From an uncultured Candidatus Udaeobacter sp. (GTDB taxonomy: Bacteria > Verrucomicrobiota > Verrucomicrobiia > Chthoniobacterales > UBA10450), in NCBI GenBank assembly GCA_955652715.1, contig CATPBS010000300.1:1-7992 (forward strand): a DNA stretch of 7,992 bases, given 5' to 3'. Numbering within the stretch: position 1 is the stretch's first letter; the number at the start of each line of letters is the position of its first letter. A model generated the notes under the pieces. The model had not been told where the DNA came from. It saw only the letters and a list, made by a program, of their open reading frames with translations, and searched no databases. A program made the position numbers and the translations under genes. This document shows positions 1 through 6,102 of this stretch, one piece after another.

Positions 1-125
1 GCCATGCCCTTTTTGTTCAACACCATCGTGATGGCTGCGGTCAGGGTCGTCTTGCCGTGGTCCACGTGCCCAATCGTGCCGACGTTCACGTGCGGCTTGT
101 CGCGTTTAAAAGCTTCCTTAGCCAT
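1..125 (-). CDS. tuf: Elongation factor Tu, N-terminal fragment
   Basis: This is the first 41 codons of EF-Tu, the GTPase that delivers aminoacyl-tRNA to the ribosome in the cytoplasm; the rest lies beyond the left edge. The translation begins [20 protein letters not shown] and continues into the P-loop (G1) motif GHVDHGKT at residues 19-26, which is diagnostic for EF-Tu. The ATG at 123-125 has a good Shine-Dalgarno 7 nt upstream (AGGAG at 133-137). A tRNA-Thr gene sits about 73 nt upstream on the same strand with no terminator between, a tRNA-tuf arrangement known from several bacterial phyla. Only the fragment is visible, so nothing can be said about the GTPase switch regions or the other domains. 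Confidence 0.97.
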   Translation of the reverse strand, partial: MAKEAFKRDKPHVNVGTIGHVDHGKTTLTAAITMVLNKKGM

Positions 126-132
126 TTCAATT

Positions 133-149
133 CTCCTGTTTAATTAAAC
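133..149 (-). promoter_or_regulatory. tuf ribosome-binding site with adjacent AT-rich palindrome
   Basis: Reading the minus strand, AGGAG (133-137) stands 7 nt before the tuf ATG. It is immediately preceded by a perfect 12-bp palindrome GTTTAATTAAAC (138-149). The Shine-Dalgarno is clearly functional in form. The palindrome is AT-only in its core, so it makes a weak RNA hairpin; whether it matters for tuf translation is unknown. Confidence 0.75.
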
Positions 150-198
150 TTCGTCTTTTCTCTTAATTCTCTCCACTGTCGGTCGCGAGTTCTTCATG

Positions 199-271
<73 letters not shown>

Positions 272-572
272 CTGCTTTTCGCCAGCCCAGCGCCTCCGCG
301 AGCGAGCCGAGCGGCAAACCGGTTTCGCTCTCTGCCAGAGATTCAAAAGTCCCAAAGCCGCGTCAAATTTGCAATTTGAACGACCATGGGACCGCCTCGT
401 TCCAGCAAAAAGCGCCCGCAAACTAACCGCGCCGCTCATCGTGTCAAAGAAATTTTGGTGCGTCCGCGGTGGACATCTTGGGCCGTAAGTGCGCTGTCCT
501 CGGCGCATTGGGCTAGGCGCATGCGGGAGAGCGTCCGCTGCGGACAGCGGACGCTACAGCATCTGCAAGCCT
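272..572. other. Gene-free region between tRNA-Thr and the TPR gene
   Basis: I find no convincing gene here. Short open frames across it lack family resemblance and a ribosome-binding site. It should contain the promoter of the tRNA-Thr/tuf unit on the minus strand. The best candidate is TTGACG (complement of 361-366) with TTGAAT (complement of 341-346), but the 14-nt spacing is short, so I do not call it. The part nearest the TPR gene carries a strong palindrome, listed separately. The rest shows nothing I can name. Confidence 0.5.
530..555. repeat. Perfect 11-bp inverted repeat (palindromic repeat or hairpin)
   Basis: AGCGTCCGCTG (530-540) is followed by a 4-nt spacer and its exact reverse complement CAGCGGACGCT (545-555). 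In RNA this would be a very stable GC-rich hairpin. It lies 17 nt past the stop codon of the TPR gene on the minus strand, so it could terminate or protect that transcript. No T-run follows on either strand, so it is not a classical Rho-independent terminator. The ending GCTACA loosely resembles the CCTACA ends of the repeats near and within tsaD, so it may be a member of an interspersed palindromic family. Confidence 0.7.
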
Positions 573-1487
573 CTAGCGGATTCTGTTGCTTGTCTCTTCG
601 GCTTTCCCTCGCGTGAGAAACCGCACGACGACCGCAATGATGATAAGCACTGCGATGGCAATCCCAACATTGAGTGGGGTGATTAGACCTGGGCCGGGCG
701 TCGGTGTGGGGCTGGGTGAAGGAACAGGCGACGCATTCTTCGCGGCCAGCATAGACTGGGCGTACTGCAAGCGTTGAACGGTATCGTAATCATCCGGCTT
801 TAGTTTGAGCGCCGCCTGATAATCAGCAATTGCCTTTTCGTACTGCTGCAAGGAAGTATAGGTGGATCCCCGCTTTACCAGGTGCTCGGCATCGTTCGGA
901 TTCTTCTCGATCAACACCGTGTAATCCGCGACCGCCACGTCGTAGTTTTTCAGGTTCCGATTTGCCCAGGCGCGCCGATCGTAACTCTGCTGGTCATCTG
1001 GCTGCTTCTGAATCGCGGTCGTGAAATCGGCGACCGCCTTGTCCCACTGGTTCAGTCCAATCTCGGCAAAACCGCGAAACTTATATGCGTACGCATCGTC
1101 AGGTTTGAGTTCGATTGCCTTGTCGAAATCTGGCAGGGCCGCATCAAACTGATTTTGCATCACCGCAGTCATCCCGCGCTCGCGATAAGCGACTTCGTCC
1201 TTTGGGGCGACTTCAATCGCCTTTGAGAAATCTGCATATGCATCCGGCAGGCGATTGCTACCCCGGTAAGCAGTGCCGCGGTTCGTGTAGCCGCGTGGGT
1301 CTTTCGGATTCGCTTCAATCGCCTTGGTAAATTCGGCGATGGCCGCGTCGTACTGTTTCTGCTCTGCCAACTCGATGCCTCGCTGCATGTGGGCTGCGTT
1401 GCCTGCTGGTGGCTTCGCGAAGGCGGTTCCAATAATCGTAAGCCACGTGAACGAGGCCGCCGCATTGATGATTGTTTGTTTGTTCAA
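573..1487 (-). CDS. Exported TPR protein with C-terminal membrane anchor
   Basis: This is a 304-residue tetratricopeptide-repeat protein of unknown specific role; TPR arrays normally scaffold protein-protein contacts. Residues 1-24 form a signal peptide with likely cleavage after AFA. Six consecutive 34-residue TPRs follow (about 31-64, 65-98, 99-132, 133-166, 167-200, 201-234), each ending in a form like KAIEANPKDP. Residues 253-267 are a Pro/Ser/Thr linker (SPVPSPSPTPTPGPG). Residues 272-290 are one hydrophobic helix, and a short basic tail ends the protein. This implies a TPR domain outside the cytoplasm held by a single C-terminal helix. The start is TTG (1485-1487): AGGAG lies 10 nt upstream, and this start gives a complete signal peptide, while no ATG does. 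It is divergent from the DMT transporter across 81 nt. No partner is evident from the neighbours. Confidence 0.9.
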   Translation of the reverse strand: MNKQTIINAAASFTWLTIIGTAFAKPPAGNAAHMQRGIELAEQKQYDAAIAEFTKAIEANPKDPRGYTNRGTAYRGSNRLPDAYADFSKAIEVAPKDEVAYRERGMTAVMQNQFDAALPDFDKAIELKPDDAYAYKFRGFAEIGLNQWDKAVADFTTAIQKQPDDQQSYDRRAWANRNLKNYDVAVADYTVLIEKNPNDAEHLVKRGSTYTSLQQYEKAIADYQAALKLKPDDYDTVQRLQYAQSMLAAKNASPVPSPSPTPTPGPGLITPLNVGIAIAVLIIIAVVVRFLTRGKAEETSNRIR

Positions 1488-1497
1488 GATATTCGTT

Positions 1498-1502
1498 CTC
1501 CT
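1498..1502 (-). promoter_or_regulatory. Ribosome-binding site supporting a TTG start of the TPR gene
   Basis: On the minus strand AAAGGAGAA contains AGGAG at 1498-1502, 10 nt before TTG at 1485-1487. The spacing is slightly long, but no other start is near and the signal peptide begins right after the TTG, so this site decides the start. The 81-nt divergent gap (1488-1568) must also hold promoters for both flanking genes; I see no clear -35/-10 pair. Confidence 0.6.
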
Positions 1503-1568
1503 TTCGTCCTAAGTTTTGAGCAATTTATTGGCCGTAGGCGAGCAAATTAAACTCGCCGAAATAGCAAA

Positions 1569-2549
1569 GTGAAGAAACAACCAAGTTCCCCTAAGAAGAC
1601 TGCCGATATACGGCGGCGTGCCAATCTCTCGAAAGGTTACACCGCAGTCTTCGCGACGGTCTTCATCTGGTCACTGCCGTCGCTTTTCATGTACTATTTG
1701 AACCGCTTTTACGATCCGTGGGCGCAAAATTTCTATCGTTATTCAGTGGCGTGCATTGCCATCGCGCCGCTGGTGCTTTATCGAATTCGCGGTGGCGGGC
1801 CGAAGATCGACGTACGCGCGGTTCGGCTTTGCCTTCTGCCTTGTCTCCCGAACGTCGTCCACCAAGTCACCCAGGTGATGGCTCTTTTCTATATGGGCCC
1901 TGGCGTTTATTCGATTTTCACTCGGTCTTCTGTCATCTTCACCGCGCTGTTGGCTCTCGCATTTTTCCCTGAGGAACGCGTCGTCATCCGGCAATGGCAA
2001 TTCCAAGTTGGCACATTGTTGGGGTTAATCGGCGCGTTCGGCGTGATCTGGTTCCAAGCCAACCCGCACTCGCAGGACCGACACATCGCATTGCCGGGAC
2101 TGTTCATCGCTTTTACCGCAACATTTTGCTGGGCGCTCTACGGTGTTCTTATTAAACGCCCGTCAGCTCAGCTCGGATCAATCCGCAGCTTTGGCCTGAT
2201 CAGCTTCATCACTTCCGCGATGCTTTTGCCCCTCACCCTCATCTTTGGCAAGATCGATGCGCCGATCCATGCCGGCGCGCAGGCAAACCTGATTCTAATC
2301 ATTTCCGCTGTTACCTGTATCACGCTTGCCCACGTTTTGTATTATGTAGCGATTCACGAAATCGGAGTCGCGCTGGCCCAAACCCTCCAGCTTCTGTGTC
2401 CCGCCACCGCGATGGCGCTCTCCGCCTGGATTTACCATGAACGACTCACTCACGCTCAACTTTGGAGCGCGGCTGTTCTGCTCATGGGCGCGTTCCTGGC
2501 GATGCGGGTGAAACCGGTCGCCACGAGTGAAGCCGCGGAGAATATTTGA
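1569..2549 (+). CDS. EamA/DMT-superfamily membrane transporter
   Basis: This is a 326-residue inner-membrane protein of the drug/metabolite transporter superfamily with two EamA repeats. About ten hydrophobic helices are visible (roughly 24-44, 57-72, 83-107, 113-133, 146-162, 175-195, 205-226, 240-262, 264-288, 295-312). Repeat 1 ends in FFPEERVVIRQWQ and repeat 2 in IYHERLTHAQLW, the family's conserved glutamate-containing segment before the last helix of each half. Such proteins export or import small metabolites, and the substrate cannot be read from sequence. The start is GTG (1569-1571), the only start codon between an upstream in-frame stop (TAA at 1548) and the first helix. The Shine-Dalgarno is not obvious. 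The N-terminus is lysine/arginine-rich, consistent with the cytoplasmic side. ispA follows 123 nt later on the same strand, probably with its own promoter. Confidence 0.92.
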   Translation: MKKQPSSPKKTADIRRRANLSKGYTAVFATVFIWSLPSLFMYYLNRFYDPWAQNFYRYSVACIAIAPLVLYRIRGGGPKIDVRAVRLCLLPCLPNVVHQVTQVMALFYMGPGVYSIFTRSSVIFTALLALAFFPEERVVIRQWQFQVGTLLGLIGAFGVIWFQANPHSQDRHIALPGLFIAFTATFCWALYGVLIKRPSAQLGSIRSFGLISFITSAMLLPLTLIFGKIDAPIHAGAQANLILIISAVTCITLAHVLYYVAIHEIGVALAQTLQLLCPATAMALSAWIYHERLTHAQLWSAAVLLMGAFLAMRVKPVATSEAAENI

Positions 2550-2600
2550 GCCTCTACAACGGCACGTTCATCGAGGACTCACGCGCAAGTTCGAGCAAGA

Positions 2601-2628
2601 TTGAGAAACTTTTGCTTCAAAAAATACT
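2601..2628 (+). promoter_or_regulatory. Candidate sigma-70-type promoter for ispA
   Basis: TTGAGA (2601-2606, 5 of 6 to TTGACA) is followed after 16 nt by AATACT (2623-2628, 4 of 6 to TATAAT). Transcription would begin near 2635, about 38 nt before the ATG at 2673. It lies in the gap between the transporter and ispA. The match is reasonable but short motifs occur by chance, and sigma-70 consensus use in this organism is assumed. Confidence 0.4.
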
Positions 2629-2672
2629 GCGAGGTTTACGGAGCGCCGCTACAATCGAGATCCAATATCGCA

Positions 2673-3557
2673 ATGGATCTGAAAGGATATCTCCGATCGC
2701 GCCAAAGAGAGATTGACCGCGCGCTTGATCGATATTTGCCAAAGGCGAATACGAAGCCTGCCACGCTTCACAGGGCGATGCGCTACAGTCTTTTTGCCGG
2801 CGGCAAACGTTTGCGGCCGATTCTTTGTCTCGCCGCAGCCGAAGCTTGTCGTGGCAAGATCGACAATGCGCTTCCTCTCGCCTGTGCACTGGAATGCATC
2901 CACACGTACTCGCTCGTGCACGATGACCTTCCCAGCATGGATAATGATGATTTCCGGCGCGGTCGCCCCACCTGCCACAAAGTGTTCGGCGACGGCATTG
3001 CCGTGCTGGCCGGAGATGCTCTGCTGACCGTCGCATTCGAAATCGTCTCAATGGCGAAACCGGCGCCACGCTACGATGTCTCAACTTTGTTGCGCGAGAT
3101 TGCAGTTGCGGCGGGAAGCCAAAAACTGATCGCCGGTCAAGTGGCCGATCTCGAAGCCGAAGGCAAAAACGTCAAACGCGACCAGTTGCAATTTATCCAC
3201 GAGAATAAGACCGCAGCCATTTTGAAAAGCTCGGTGCGGCTCGGTGCGATGAGCGCTAATGCAGACGGCAGAAAACTTTCTGCTATTACACGGTTCGGGC
3301 AGCGGCTTGGTCTCGCTTTCCAAATCATCGACGACATTCTCGATGTAACGCAGACCTCAGAGATATTGGGCAAGAGCGCCGGCAAGGACGTGGCGGCAAA
3401 AAAAGCGACTTACCCGGCCGTGATCGGCTTGGAGAAATCCCGCGCCGAAGCAAGGCGGCTCACCCGACAAGCGCACAATGCCCTGTCGGTGTTCAGCAGC
3501 AGCGATGCCGAGCCGCTACATGCGCTGGCGAATTATCTCTTGGAGCGCGAGTACTGA
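2673..3557 (+). CDS. ispA: Farnesyl/polyprenyl diphosphate synthase (IspA type)
   Basis: This is a 294-residue trans-isoprenyl diphosphate synthase that condenses IPP with allylic diphosphates in the cytoplasm, most likely making farnesyl diphosphate for quinones, undecaprenyl carriers and other isoprenoids. Visible motifs are GGKRLRP (43-49, diphosphate binding), the first aspartate-rich motif DDLPSMD (84-90) with the two extra residues typical of bacterial FPP synthases, then RRG, KT (179-180), the second aspartate-rich motif DDILD (220-224), and a GKDVAAKKATYP segment. The HTYSLVHDD context before the first motif resembles E. coli IspA (299 aa), supporting a C15 product. A short-chain GGPP synthase is the alternative. 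I chose ATG at 2673, although a TTG at 2601 would add 24 residues, because the shorter form matches the family and the TTG lies in a candidate -35 box. The Shine-Dalgarno is weak. The gene is convergent with tsaD. Confidence 0.93.
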   Translation: MDLKGYLRSRQREIDRALDRYLPKANTKPATLHRAMRYSLFAGGKRLRPILCLAAAEACRGKIDNALPLACALECIHTYSLVHDDLPSMDNDDFRRGRPTCHKVFGDGIAVLAGDALLTVAFEIVSMAKPAPRYDVSTLLREIAVAAGSQKLIAGQVADLEAEGKNVKRDQLQFIHENKTAAILKSSVRLGAMSANADGRKLSAITRFGQRLGLAFQIIDDILDVTQTSEILGKSAGKDVAAKKATYPAVIGLEKSRAEARRLTRQAHNALSVFSSSDAEPLHALANYLLEREY

Positions 3558-3560
3558 GAC

Positions 3561-3616
3561 TGTAGGGCGTCTGCGCCAGCCCCGAATCCTTTGGCGGTTC
3601 ATAGAAACGCCCTACA
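3561..3616. repeat. 56-bp palindromic repeat, copy A (intergenic)
   Basis: The element begins TGTAGGGCGT (3561-3570) and ends with its exact reverse complement ACGCCCTACA (3607-3616). Inside the right half, GGCGGTTC-ATA-GAAACGCC forms an 8-bp hairpin with one mismatch. The left half (GGCGTCTG-CGC-CAG...) is a decayed version of the hairpin seen intact in copy B. It starts 4 nt after the ispA stop and ends 6 nt before the tsaD stop, so it fills the convergent gap. It shares its first 13 bases and most of its last 24 with copy B inside tsaD, in the same orientation. Such elements resemble REP/BIME or MITE-like repeats; the mobilising enzyme is not in the window. Confidence 0.85.
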
Positions 3617-3622
3617 ATTTTT
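3593..3622 (+). terminator. Possible Rho-independent terminator of ispA formed by the repeat
   Basis: The right hairpin of copy A (GGCGGTTC, loop ATA, GAAACGCC; 3593-3611, one mismatch) is followed after CTACAA by five T (3618-3622). A larger hairpin from the 10-bp element ends would place the T-run almost directly after the stem. This could end ispA transcription 36-65 nt past its stop. The T-run overlaps the last bases before the tsaD stop. Strength is uncertain because of the mismatch and the gap before the Ts. Confidence 0.4.
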
Positions 3623-4696
3623 CTACACCAGCGCGAGATTCGGGTCGATCTCTTCTGTCACTTGCGATCCAGATCCCGCTCGCAGTCGCAACAACGCAGC
3701 AAATGCGATCATGGCCGCATTATCGGTGCACAACGACGGCTCAGCGTTCTTGAATTCAAATCCGTTGCGACTGCATGCCTCGAGTAACTGACGGCGCAAT
3801 TCCTGATTGCAACTGACCCCGCCGCTGACTGTCACAAGATCAGCATCGTATCTCTGCGCGGCCGCGATCGTCTTTGTCACTAGCACGTCGATAATCGCTT
3901 GTTGAAACGACGCGCAGAGATCCGCCAATAGTGGCTCATCTAATTTGTAGGGCGTCTGTGTCAGACGCCGTTCCTCGTCTGGCGTTTCACAGAAACGCCC
4001 TACAACCTTCGGCAGCAAATAACGCACAGCCGTTTTTAGTCCGCTGAAACTGAAGTTCTCCGAGCCGAGCATGCTGCGCGGGAGCTCAAAACGATTGGGG
4101 TCGCCGCCGCGAGCGCGCTTTTCAATTTCCGGGCCGCCGGGGTAACCGAGCCCAAGCATTTTGGCGACCTTGTCCAACGCCTCGCCAGCAGCGTCATCGA
4201 CTGTGCGGCCGATCACCTGGTAACCACACAACGCATGCACTCGAACCAGCATGGTGTGTCCGCCGCTCACAATAAGCGAAACATTCGGCCTGATTTCCGT
4301 GTCGCGATCTGCATCACCGAAAAAGGGCGATAGCAAATGGCCTTCGAGATGGTTGATTGCGAGGTACGGTTTGCCAAACCCGATCGCCAATCCTTTCGCG
4401 ATCGACGCGCCTATCATGAGTGAACTCGCCAGTCCAGGTCCGCTTGTCGCCGCAAACGCATCTACTTCTGACAAATCGATCTTAGCCGTGCTTGCAGTGC
4501 GATCGAGTAGCCGCGGCGCATATAGCAGATGGTTGCGCGACGCAATCTCCGGCACGACCCCACCGTATTTCTCGTGCGCCGCGATTTGCGATGCCACTTC
4601 GCTCGCGAGCAAGTCCGGACCGGAGTGATCGTCGCCCCCGCGCAAGATCGCCACGGCAGTCTCATCGCACGAGGTTTCGACGGCTAATATTGTCAT
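3623..4696 (-). CDS. tsaD: tRNA N6-threonylcarbamoyladenosine transferase TsaD with repeat insertion
   Basis: TsaD transfers the threonylcarbamoyl group to A37 of ANN-decoding tRNAs in the cytoplasm, acting with TsaB and TsaE (not in this window). The N-terminus MTILAVETSCDET is the family signature. The metal ligands are HLEGH (H116, H120) and D325 in CTDNAAMIA. Nucleotide-binding glycine motifs VSGGHTM (143-149) and SGGVSCN (291-297) are present, as is FSFSGLKTA (215-223). The length is 357 aa; bacterial TsaD is usually about 335-345. The excess is residues 231-251, encoded by a palindromic repeat (3946-4004) lying between VRYLLPK and LDEPLLADL, a variable region that has no catalytic residue. 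The frame stays open, so the protein is probably functional. The ATG (4694-4696) lies in the end of another repeat element and has no Shine-Dalgarno. The S41 protease is upstream on the same strand, 107 nt away. Confidence 0.96.
   Translation of the reverse strand: MTILAVETSCDETAVAILRGGDDHSGPDLLASEVASQIAAHEKYGGVVPEIASRNHLLYAPRLLDRTASTAKIDLSEVDAFAATSGPGLASSLMIGASIAKGLAIGFGKPYLAINHLEGHLLSPFFGDADRDTEIRPNVSLIVSGGHTMLVRVHALCGYQVIGRTVDDAAGEALDKVAKMLGLGYPGGPEIEKRARGGDPNRFELPRSMLGSENFSFSGLKTAVRYLLPKVVGRFCETPDEERRLTQTPYKLDEPLLADLCASFQQAIIDVLVTKTIAAAQRYDADLVTVSGGVSCNQELRRQLLEACSRNGFEFKNAEPSLCTDNAAMIAFAALLRLRAGSGSQVTEEIDPNLALV
3946..4004. repeat. 59-bp palindromic repeat, copy B (inside tsaD)
   Basis: The ends are TGTAGGGCGT (3946-3955) and the exact reverse complement ACGCCCTACA (3995-4004), identical to copy A. 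Inside are two perfect 8-bp hairpins with 3-nt loops: GGCGTCTG-TGT-CAGACGCC (3951-3969) and GGCGTTTC-ACA-GAAACGCC (3981-3999), separated by 11 nt. The whole can therefore fold as a cross with two arms. On the minus strand it encodes about 21 residues of TsaD (VGRFCETPDEE...TQTPY) without a stop. Copy A, translated in the matching frame, gives a similar stop-free peptide (VGRFYEPPKDS...AQTPY). The two copies differ by 3 nt in length, which keeps the frame. No target-site duplication is visible. Confidence 0.9.
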
Positions 4697-4786
4697 GTCG
4701 CGCGAAGTCGAGACATCTCAGGAAGTTAAATTCCCCAGGAGATCAGAAACAAAATCAGAGATTCCTCGACTGCGCTCGGAATGACA
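4691..4786. repeat. 96-bp inverted-repeat element between the S41 protease gene and tsaD
   Basis: The left arm (4691-4719, TGTCATGTCGCGCGAAGTCG...) and the reverse complement of the right arm (4758-4786, TGTCATTCCGAGCGCAGTCG...) match at 23 of 29 positions. A 38-nt unpaired centre lies between them. The motif CTCGACTGCGCTCGGAATGACA in the right arm is of a type I recall as repeated in many bacterial genomes, but I cannot search to confirm it. It fills most of the 107-nt gap. Its outer end TGTCAT includes the complement of the tsaD start codon ATG and second codon ACA. The centre contains a weak promoter-like pair on the minus strand (TTGTTT at 4747-4752, TTTAAC at 4725-4730, 16-nt spacer), so the element may drive tsaD. 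Confidence 0.75.
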
Positions 4787-4803
4787 AACGAGCGCGAGCG
4801 CGC

Positions 4804-6102
4804 TTATTTCTTTACCGCTTCCGCTTTCGGCGCGCTCTGTTGCGCATAAATCATGACGCCCTTCAGCGCGTCGATTGCGCGCAACAGCTGGGCATCTTTC
4901 GTTTTGATAATGTTTTTCTCGTCCTCGGGTTTGATATTTCCCGCATTGCGCAACGCAAAGAGAGAGCGCTCCTGCTCCGTAGTCATGGCGACGCGAATGT
5001 TCGGAGTCACGCCATTGCCCTGAATAACCTGTTTGCTCGGCGTATAGTACTTTGCAGTCGTCAAACGCACCGCAGAGCCGTCCGGCAACTGCATCACGTT
5101 CTGTACCGAACCCTTTCCGAAAGTGGTTTCGCCGACGAGCACTGCTCGATGCAAATCCTTCAGCGCTCCCGCAACGATCTCCGCGCCGCTTGCGCTGCCT
5201 TCGTTAACCAGCAACACCATGGGAAAGTTCGGACGCTCTTTTTTTGCGCCGGATGTCGAGTAATCATGCTGCTGAGAAGCGACCCTCCCCTGCGTTGAAA
5301 CGACTTTTGTGTTAGGCGGCAAAAATTGAGCGCATACATCGACCGCGCTATTCAACAGGCCGCCCGGATTATTCCGAAGATCGAGAATCAGCGCTTGCAT
5401 GCCTTCCTTTTGCAAGTCGTCGAGCGCCTTTGATAGTTCCTCGGCTGTGGGTTCGTTGAACTGAATTAATCGGATGTAGCCGATCTTGAATGGGCCGGTG
5501 AGCTCCGCGTCGAGCAATCTCGCTCCTTTAACACTTTGGATTTTGATCTCCGCCCGTTGCAACGTGTATTCCTTGATCTCCTTGGTTGCAGGCCGCAGCA
5601 GCGTAAGAGTCACCTTCGCGCCCGCAGGCCCGCGCAAAACATTGATCGCATCCTGGAGATCCATTCTTTCCGTGGAAATGCCGTTGATTCGCAAGATTTG
5701 ATCGCCTGACAAAATGCCCGCCTTGGCGGCAGGTGTGTCCTCCATCGCTGTGACGACCGTAGGCAGGCCGTTCTTCATGGAAACCTCGATCCCGAGGCCA
5801 TTGAACCGGCTGCGCGTATCATCCTGCATGTCTCTAAAGTCACTCGGGTCCATGAACTGGCTATGCGGATCCAGCGAAGAAAGCATGCCCTTCATTGCCG
5901 CGGTGATGAGATCGTGATAGCTCGTCTTGTTGTCATCCACGTAGTCCTGCCGAACCAATTCGAGCGCCTTTGCGAAAATGGAAATCTGCGCGTAGCCGTT
6001 ATCTTCTTCGCTCTTTCCTGGCTGCGTTTCTTGCGCGAAAACTCCAGATAAAGCGCCAAGCACGACAGAAGCCAGCAATGGGATGGTCACCAAACGCCTC
6101 AT
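4804..6102 (-). CDS. ctpA: S41 carboxyl-terminal processing protease (CtpA/Prc-like)
   Basis: This is a 432-residue exported serine protease of family S41 that trims or degrades envelope proteins from their C-termini. A signal peptide (1-23, MRRLVTIPLLASVVLGALSG then VFA) is followed by an N-terminal helical segment (about 37-95, with LDPHSQFM at 77-84). A PDZ domain (about 98-172, containing GLGIEV and AGILSGDQILRING) comes next, and then the protease core with LDLRNNPGG (240-248) and a GSASGAEI segment. By family comparison the catalytic Ser is S305 and the Lys is K330 in GETTFGKGSVQ, 25 residues apart as in E. coli Prc, with Q334 at the third position. I chose ATG at 6102 because the signal peptide starts there and GAAGG lies 7 nt upstream. 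A TTG at 6204 would put 34 polar residues in front. The C-terminal tail is Lys/Ala-rich. tsaD follows on the same strand after a repeat element. Confidence 0.94.
   Translation of the reverse strand: MRRLVTIPLLASVVLGALSGVFAQETQPGKSEEDNGYAQISIFAKALELVRQDYVDDNKTSYHDLITAAMKGMLSSLDPHSQFMDPSDFRDMQDDTRSRFNGLGIEVSMKNGLPTVVTAMEDTPAAKAGILSGDQILRINGISTERMDLQDAINVLRGPAGAKVTLTLLRPATKEIKEYTLQRAEIKIQSVKGARLLDAELTGPFKIGYIRLIQFNEPTAEELSKALDDLQKEGMQALILDLRNNPGGLLNSAVDVCAQFLPPNTKVVSTQGRVASQQHDYSTSGAKKERPNFPMVLLVNEGSASGAEIVAGALKDLHRAVLVGETTFGKGSVQNVMQLPDGSAVRLTTAKYYTPSKQVIQGNGVTPNIRVAMTTEQERSLFALRNAGNIKPEDEKNIIKTKDAQLLRAIDALKGVMIYAQQSAPKAEAVKK

Noticed and set aside
386..686. Short plus-strand open frames in the tRNA-TPR gap
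   Set aside because: They run into the TPR gene antisense, include the palindrome, and show no domain or translation signals.
2601..2672. TTG start giving ispA 24 extra N-terminal residues
   Set aside because: The extension has no family counterpart, the ATG at 2673 gives the usual length of about 295 aa, and the TTG overlaps a plausible -35 box.
2548..2715. Open frame after the transporter, considered as xseB because that gene often precedes ispA
   Set aside because: The translation does not resemble the exonuclease VII small subunit and has no start codon with a ribosome-binding site. It is better read as intergenic DNA with a promoter.
3561..4004. CRISPR-like reading of the two similar repeats
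   Set aside because: Only two copies, 329 nt apart, imperfectly alike and separated by tsaD coding sequence. They are inverted-repeat elements, not direct repeats with spacers.
4492..5298. 268-aa open frame on the plus strand across the tsaD start and the protease gene end
   Set aside because: It overlaps two clearly recognised genes on the other strand. Its centre is the translated inverted-repeat element (phrases like RFLDCARNDK, which I recall as a common repeat-derived translation) and the rest is arginine/serine-rich shadow sequence.
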